A stretch of DNA of 64,000 nucleotides from Crotalaria pallida (taxonomy: Eukaryota; Streptophyta; Magnoliopsida; Fabales; Fabaceae): positions 46,566,206 through 46,630,205 of the forward strand of contig CM075650.1 of assembly GCA_037953625.1 (NCBI GenBank), in the 5' to 3' direction. Of the stretch, positions 58,930 to 64,000 are shown in pieces. A program made the position numbers and the translations under genes. Each line of letters starts with the position of its first letter. The first letter of the stretch is position 1. Under the pieces are notes generated by a model, which did no database searches, was not told the DNA's origin, and was given only the letters and a program-made list of their open reading frames with translations.

Positions 58930-61397
58930 ATGGGTGTTAACTGGTCATGGTATGAGGAGTTGTGAAGAGTTTTGGGTTTAGGTGATATTGAGGATTCTTC
59001 TTCCTCTTCATCTTCATCTTCTTCAGACTTGGAAGTGCTAGACTTCCTGCCGCCGCCTTTCCGCCATCGCATGGCGGATCCCACGGTGGAGGTGCCACTA
59101 TCGGTGGAACTTCCCCAAACTTTTGAGGAAAAGGAGAGTAGGAGGTTACAGTATCAAGCGGCGGAGGAGCGGGCCCAAGTGGCCCGCCGCCCCTCAAACC
59201 GTACTTGGGAAAAACCCTTCTGGGGAAAAGCCTTAAAGGTTAGGGGAAGGTGTAGTAGGCTCGGCTATAGGACCAATAAACCTAGGGTTAGGTTGTTTAA
59301 AGATTTTGATTTTGTAGATTCTGACGCCGAGACTTCCCTTTCCCCAGGTATGGTTCGACGGTGTGTTACACATCCTCATGAATTTCCTGTGCCTCCGAAC
59401 TCTGGAGCCTATGACTGGGTTGATTTGGAGGTGCTCGGTACGCCGTCAGCCTTGATCAACAGCAACTTGAGTCATATCCGAGACAACATACTCCCTTGCC
59501 CTGTGGATGAAACGGGGACATCGTATACAATTAGTCCTCCGTCGGCCAATGATCGAGTATGTACAGCGGTTGAAGAGAATCGCAAAGAGTTTTTTATGTA
59601 CGAGGAGGTCGTGATAAGGCTGGGTGTTAAAATGCCGTTTTCCGACCTAGAGATGGCTCTGCTCCGACGGCTACGTCTGGCTCCCACCCAATTACATCCT
59701 AGTGGTTGGGCGTTTGTCCGAGCATTTCAAAAATTTTGTGAGGCTCGCCGATTGACATGCTCGCTCTGAGCATTCCTATGGTTATACATACCACAAGTAA
59801 ATATTTTTGAGAAAGGGTCAACCAAAAGACTGTGGGTATCGTTGAAGGCACGCAACGACCATGCCCTCTTTGCTAAGTATACTGATTCATGGAAAACCTT
59901 TAAACCTTTGTTTTTCAAGTACCGATTTGTCGAAAGGGGGGATTGCTGGTTTATGGAGGATGATCACCCTCGGTTTCCTCTATCCTGGTCATCTGACTTT
60001 TTCAACAGACACCCAAAACTTTACCAATTTCACTATGAAACTGAATTGTCGGCCGACGAGAGGCATACCTGTGATACTTTTTTCAGCTATCTTAGAGAAA
60101 ATGGCCAAGTTGAATTAGGAACATTATTATTTTTCCACAAGAGCTTGTGAAAGCCGAGCTTGGTACATGCGTTTTTTTTTTTTTTGACCCTTTGCATATT
60201 TGGTTTGCAGTTAAGATGGCTAGAGAAAACAAGGCTGCCAAACATATAAGGGAGCTTGCTTAGTCGAGAAAAGTTGAAGCGGTCGGTTCTTCTGGCGGAG
60301 CCGTTTCCTCGGAAGCGACCCGATCAGTCACGGTGACCGTGGCGTCACCTGAGGTTGAAGTAGTGCAAGATGTCCGATCACCCTCTGTTCGAGTGGCGGA
60401 GGTGGTTACTGGGAAGTCTACCGCTCGGGTGGATGAGGAAGAGGAGGAGGACCGAGTGCCTTTTTCCAAAAGGGCAAGGATAGATAAGGGTAAAAGCAAA
60501 GTTGTTGAGATACTGAAACCACTACAGAGGGGTAATTTGTGGTTTGACGTTCCGGATCCCGAGGAGGAGACTGTTTGGGCTCAGAAGCTAAAAGAAAAAT
60601 TTGTTGACTTGGTTTACACTTCTAATGATGATAAGAGACTGTCGGACCAGATGGCTGCCACCTTGAAATGTCACTGTGATTTATTGGGCAAAAATATGCT
60701 GAGGGCTGCTAGCTACATGTTCCACCTCACTAAGCATGTCGAAGATATCAGCGCAACACTTTCAGTTACTGAAAAGGAAAAAAGGAAAGCTGCTGCCCAA
60801 CAAGCAAAAAATCTGTTAACTCAGATTAAGGAGAGCGAGGCGAATCTTCAGTCTCTGACCGAGGCCAACTCCAACCTGCAGAAAAAACTTGAAATATCTG
60901 AAAGAGCTCGGGAGACCGCTCAAAAGGCTTTGGAGGATGTTGGTGGAAGGGAGGCTGAGAAGGGAAGGCTGCTGCAAATAGCTCAAGAGAAATTGGCTGA
61001 GGCTCAGCAGAAGGTTGCCGAGCTGGAGGGTGTGCAGGGTCGGTTGACAAATTCTGAGAATGAGGTGGCTCGGTTGCAGGGGGAGTTGACAAAGGCTCGT
61101 CGGAAGGCTTTGAAACATAAGGTTACTGCCAAGCGGAACCACTTCAATTGGGATCATGCGGTGAATGACTCTTTTGTGAATGCTGTTAAACAATTGTCTC
61201 CCATGAATCCGGGGATCCGAGTGTTGGGTGCAAGTCCCAATTTTGGTGTTGATGGTGACCGTATTATTGACTATGCCCACGAGGATAGGGAGGTGGACTT
61301 AGCAGTGCCGAATCTCCCGAATCCCTTGGACTTGGAGAATGAAGACGAAGCTGATTTTGATGGGTCGGCCATCGCACTTTCCGAGGATGAAGACTAG
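58930..61397 (+). pseudogene. Antisense ORF of element G (PF04195-type 'putative gypsy type transposon'), broken
   Basis: ATG at 58930 (MGVNWSWYEEL) opens a frame carrying a serine-rich leader and then a block with FVRAFQKFCEARRL and ALFAKYTDSWKTFKPLFF. These resemble the PF04195 (Transposase_28) proteins of plant Tat elements. From about 60740 to 61120 there is a long coiled coil (lysine/glutamate/alanine heptads), followed by an acidic C terminus (DFDGSAIALSEDED). Breaks: stops at 58963-58965, 59767-59769 and 60261-60263, and a frameshift near 60115-60135. A possible 48-base intron (60163-60210, GT...TTTGCAG) is short for a plant; the frame also reads through it. The biological role of this family is unknown. 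Confidence 0.75.
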
Positions 61398-61944
61398 ATC
61401 TCTTTTGTATTTCCATTTGCTACTATTATATTTTTAATTGTTGTTTGATGAAGTACTATATGCTGTAATATGGTCGGTTTGAGCGGGATGTTGCTTTTGA
61501 ATTCCTTATGAAATGTTTTGCTTTCATCCGGATTTTGCACTGTTCTTTATTTTGTCGTAAACTGTTATTTAGATTTCGGATCTCCTACATTTAGCCAAGC
61601 TAGGATCCTCAGTCCTCGGCTTACAGAAACTATTTATGTTTTTAGCCGGGCATCTACTAAAGTACTTGTGATTGTTAGTTTATAAGTCCCTGTTGTAAGG
61701 ACGCGTATAAACCCCCAAGTTCATCTCAGTGACGAGCCGAGAAGAAATGGTTAGTACGTTAACAGTAAGAAGACAAGATGAATGACTGAAAAAGATAGAT
61801 CTTCATTAAGCTCTTAACTGCTTACAAACAATAAAAGTCGCATGTAACATAAACATAGAAGTGCTGAAATAAATGACATGTAATTTAAACAACAGAATTT
61901 TAAAATCAGGGTTGAAATTTTGCAATAATTGTGGTGGGTCTCCA
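61398..61944. other. Spacer between the converging antisense gene and pol
   Basis: AT-rich, with no ORF or clear motif. It would hold the 3' ends of the two converging transcripts. Confidence 0.55.
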
Positions 61945-63587
61945 TTAGCTGTAGTAAGGTTTAAGCTTGGTAGCATTCCAGGAGTTGTTCAGTTGTTGCT
62001 TTGTTAGTGTCTCCAATCTGTATGCCCCCGAGCCAGTTTTTGAGATGACCCTGTAAGGGCCTTCCCAATTTCTTGCCAATTTTCCTTCTTTTGAGTTTTT
62101 CAAGCCGATGTTGGCTCGTATGAGGACCAGGTCCCCTACAGTAAAGCTTCTTGGGACCATCCACTTGTTGTATTCTCGGGACTGTCTTTCTTTTGCTTTT
62201 TTCTCTCGATTGGATGCGAGCGATCAGATCTCCTCGCTGAGAGTTAGCTCTTCTTTCAACAAATCATCGTTTACTTCTACGGGATGTTCAGATACTCGGA
62301 ATGTTTGAATCCGAGTTTCAATAGGCAACACCGCCTCACAACCATATGTTAATCGAAATGGGGTTTCTCCTGTCGAGGTGTGAATGGTCGTTCGTATTGA
62401 CCATAATACCTCGGGGAGGAGGTCAGCCCATGATCCCTCGGCTTCATACAATCTCTTCTTTAATCCATCAATGATAACTTTATTTGCTGCTTCTGCCTGT
62501 CCGTTCGTCTGCGGGTGTTCGACCGATGAGAAATGGTGGGTAATGTGGAAGTGGTCGACCAGTTCTTGAAAGACTTTAGTTGTGAATTGTGTACCATTGT
62601 CGGTCACCAGAGTGTGTGGGACACCGAAACGAGCGATGACCTGTCTAAGAAAGAATTTTTGGATTTTCGCTGAAGAAATTGTGGCCAAAGCCTCGGCTTC
62701 GACCCATTTTGTAAAGTAATCAATCGCGACCACCACAAACTTTAGCTGCCCCGGAGCTGTTTTGAATTTCCCTATGATGTCCATGCCCCACTGATAGAAG
62801 GGCCATGGCGCGATCATTGAGTGTAGCTCCGACGGGGGGCGTTGGAAAATCTTTCCGTGAAGCTGACAGGACTTGCATCTCTTTACATGTTCCGAGGCAT
62901 CGCTTAGGAGTGTAGGCCAGTAATAGCCTGGTCGGAGTACTTTACGTGCTAGAGCTTTGGCACCTACATGGTGGCTCGAGATTCCTTCGTGGACCTCGGC
63001 CAACACGAGATCGGCTTCAGCAGGGTTCAGACACTTCAGCATAGGGGAGTCCATTCCCCGTTTATACAAAGTGTCCCCGATCATGGCATATTGAGCAGCT
63101 TGCCTGACTATCTTTTTTCCTTGGGTGGGGTCGGTTGGTAGGACTTGGAATTTAAGATACTGCTTAATGGGGTCCATCCAATCGGTGGTTAGAGATAATG
63201 CCAGAACAACACTCGGCTGGTGGAAAGTTTCTTGGACTAGGCTTTTGTTGTTTTCCGGACCTTTAGTGCTAGCGAGTTTGGAGAGAATATCAGCTCGTCC
63301 ATTGCAGGACCTAGGGATGTGAGTGATAGAAAACTGAGGAAAAAGATCTGAGAGGGTTTTGACTTGTTCTAGATATTTTTGGAGGATTGGTTCCTTTGCT
63401 TGAAACTGACCTTTGATCTGAGATACCACCAATTGAGAATCACTGAAAACTTCAATTTCTGAGGCCCCCATTTGGTGGGCCATCCGCAGACCAGCTATCA
63501 CCGCCTCATATTCTGCTTGGTTGTTTGAGGTGGGAAACTGAAATTTGAGGGAATATTCTACGCTGAGGCCCTCGGCATTCTCAAGGA
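61945..63587 (-). pseudogene. pol: Element G pol: archaeal-type RNase H and integrase, with a premature stop
   Basis: Minus frame from about 63640. An archaeal-type RNase H (YVDGSS; FSDSQLVVSQIKGQF; later CNGRADILSKLAS) precedes a zinc-binding HHCC motif (H-x3-HH ... CKSCQLHG) and the rve core with DIIG, TDNGTQF and a downstream glutamate. A C-terminal domain (ARNWEGPYRVISKTGSGAY) lies at 61945-62160. A TGA at 62224-62226 separates core and C-terminal domain in the same frame, so this is a nonsense change. The protein would degrade the RNA strand during reverse transcription and insert the cDNA. Confidence 0.88.
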
Positions 63588-64000
63588 TTATTCCGGCCCC
63601 CGCCCCCTTACTGTGGCTGGAACCATCAACATAAATCTTCCAAGGTTGGGGCTGCTGGGATGGTTAAGGTCTGATAATTCTGAAACAAAATCCGCTGGGA
63701 CCTGGGACTTAAGAGTTCTCCGTGGCTCGTAAGTGACGTCGAACTCTGATAGCTCGACGGACCAAGAGACCATTCTTCCCGCTAAGTCATGTCGGTGAAG
63801 TACCTGCCTTATCGGCTGAGTTGTTTTGACTACAATGGGGTGGTTCTGAAAGTATTGTCGGAGTCTCCTGGCAGCAATTACCAAGGCAAAAGCGAGCTTC
63901 TCTATTTTGGAGTATCTCATTTCGGGTCCTTGAGGGCCTTGCTGACAAAGTAGATGGGTCGCTCGGTCCCCGAGTCGTCCTTGACCAGGGCCGAGCTAAC
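63588..64000 (-). pseudogene. pol: Element G pol: end of reverse transcriptase and first RNase H, frameshifted
   Basis: The stretch 64000-63935 reads a connection segment (IYFVSKAL). A frameshift near 63925-63935 moves to the frame of 63920-63588 with IEKLAFALVIAARRLRQYF and GRMVSWSVELSEFDVTYEPR, typical of the RNase H next to gypsy reverse transcriptase. A second frameshift near 63650-63665 leads into the archaeal-type RNase H frame. The polymerase motifs themselves lie outside the window. Confidence 0.85.

Larger units (their letters stand above)
57718..64000 (-). mobile_element. Element G: Ty3/gypsy Tat-lineage retrotransposon, 3' half
   Basis: A 3' LTR (57718-58237), polypurine tract and antisense gene (58930-61397, plus strand) are followed by integrase, archaeal-type RNase H, RNase H and the end of reverse transcriptase (61945-64000, minus strand). 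Two RNase H domains and an antisense ORF between integrase and 3' LTR are features of Tat-lineage (Retand-like) elements. The 5' part lies beyond the window. Premature stops and frameshifts make this copy non-functional. Confidence 0.88.

Noticed and set aside
60163..60210. Confident intron call in the antisense gene of G
   Set aside because: 48 bases is short for a plant intron and the frame also reads through it. Mentioned only as a possibility.

Overview
This is AT-rich plant nuclear DNA, almost certainly from a eudicot and probably a legume. The legume call is an inference from the SIRE1-like copia gag, the TGTAACAYCCC-type LTR families and the Tat-lineage element with an antisense gene. 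I see no intact host gene, tRNA or rRNA gene. Nearly every base can be assigned to transposable elements nested inside each other, and most insertions are bounded by exact target-site duplications (TSDs).

Left nest (1-44534). Two partial plus-strand LTRs (1-1068, 1069-1530) lead into a minus-strand LTR called N here (1531-2217, resuming 44057-44534). N is split by element C (2218-44051, TSD TTCCA), a non-coding LTR retrotransposon (LARD) of about 9 kb when its insertions are removed. The 3' LTR of C is split by element B (4798-18964, TSD ATTCT), a copia-type retrotransposon that encodes only gag. B is in turn split by its close relative A (5874-11734, TSD GATAA) in one LTR and by a 2.7-kb solo LTR, E (15250-17987, TSD GATAG), in the other. 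The internal region of C holds L (21398-27013, TSD ATTTG; tRNA-Asp primer site and one unknown protein), M (27917-31797, TSD TAA; a CACTA transposon carrying pieces of a CDPK-related kinase gene and of a LINE) and D (31851-41022, TSD CTTCA; a second LARD related to C). Paralogous empty sites inside the window confirm the B and A insertions.

Right nest (44535-64000). The 3' end of a plus-strand LARD (J; polypurine tract at 45316, LTR from 45331) is interrupted by LTR I (45814), which is interrupted by a long-LTR sequence K (47536). K contains a Tat-type solo LTR H (49727-50361, TSD AGATG), a 5.9-kb LTR-like unit F (51394-57293, TSD ATTCA) and, from 57718 past the window end, a minus-strand Ty3/gypsy Tat element G. 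G shows RNase H, a second archaeal-type RNase H, integrase and an antisense gene of the PF04195 'putative gypsy type transposon' family. G is broken by frameshifts and premature stops.

How the parts relate. Most elements here are non-autonomous. A and B make only gag, C and D make nothing recognisable, and L makes one unknown protein, so all would need pol supplied in trans. Patterns that ordinary annotation does not explain: (i) a pair of inverted MSA-like (Myb) motifs at exactly 55-bp spacing in eight LTR copies; (ii) interchangeable cassettes of short palindromes next to it (GCGCCTGGGCGC, TTAATCGATTAA or ACCGGTTA types) shared between unrelated element families; (iii) hairpins in LTR transcripts whose two arms differ together between copies; (iv) an array in A of the primer-site/LTR junction motif.
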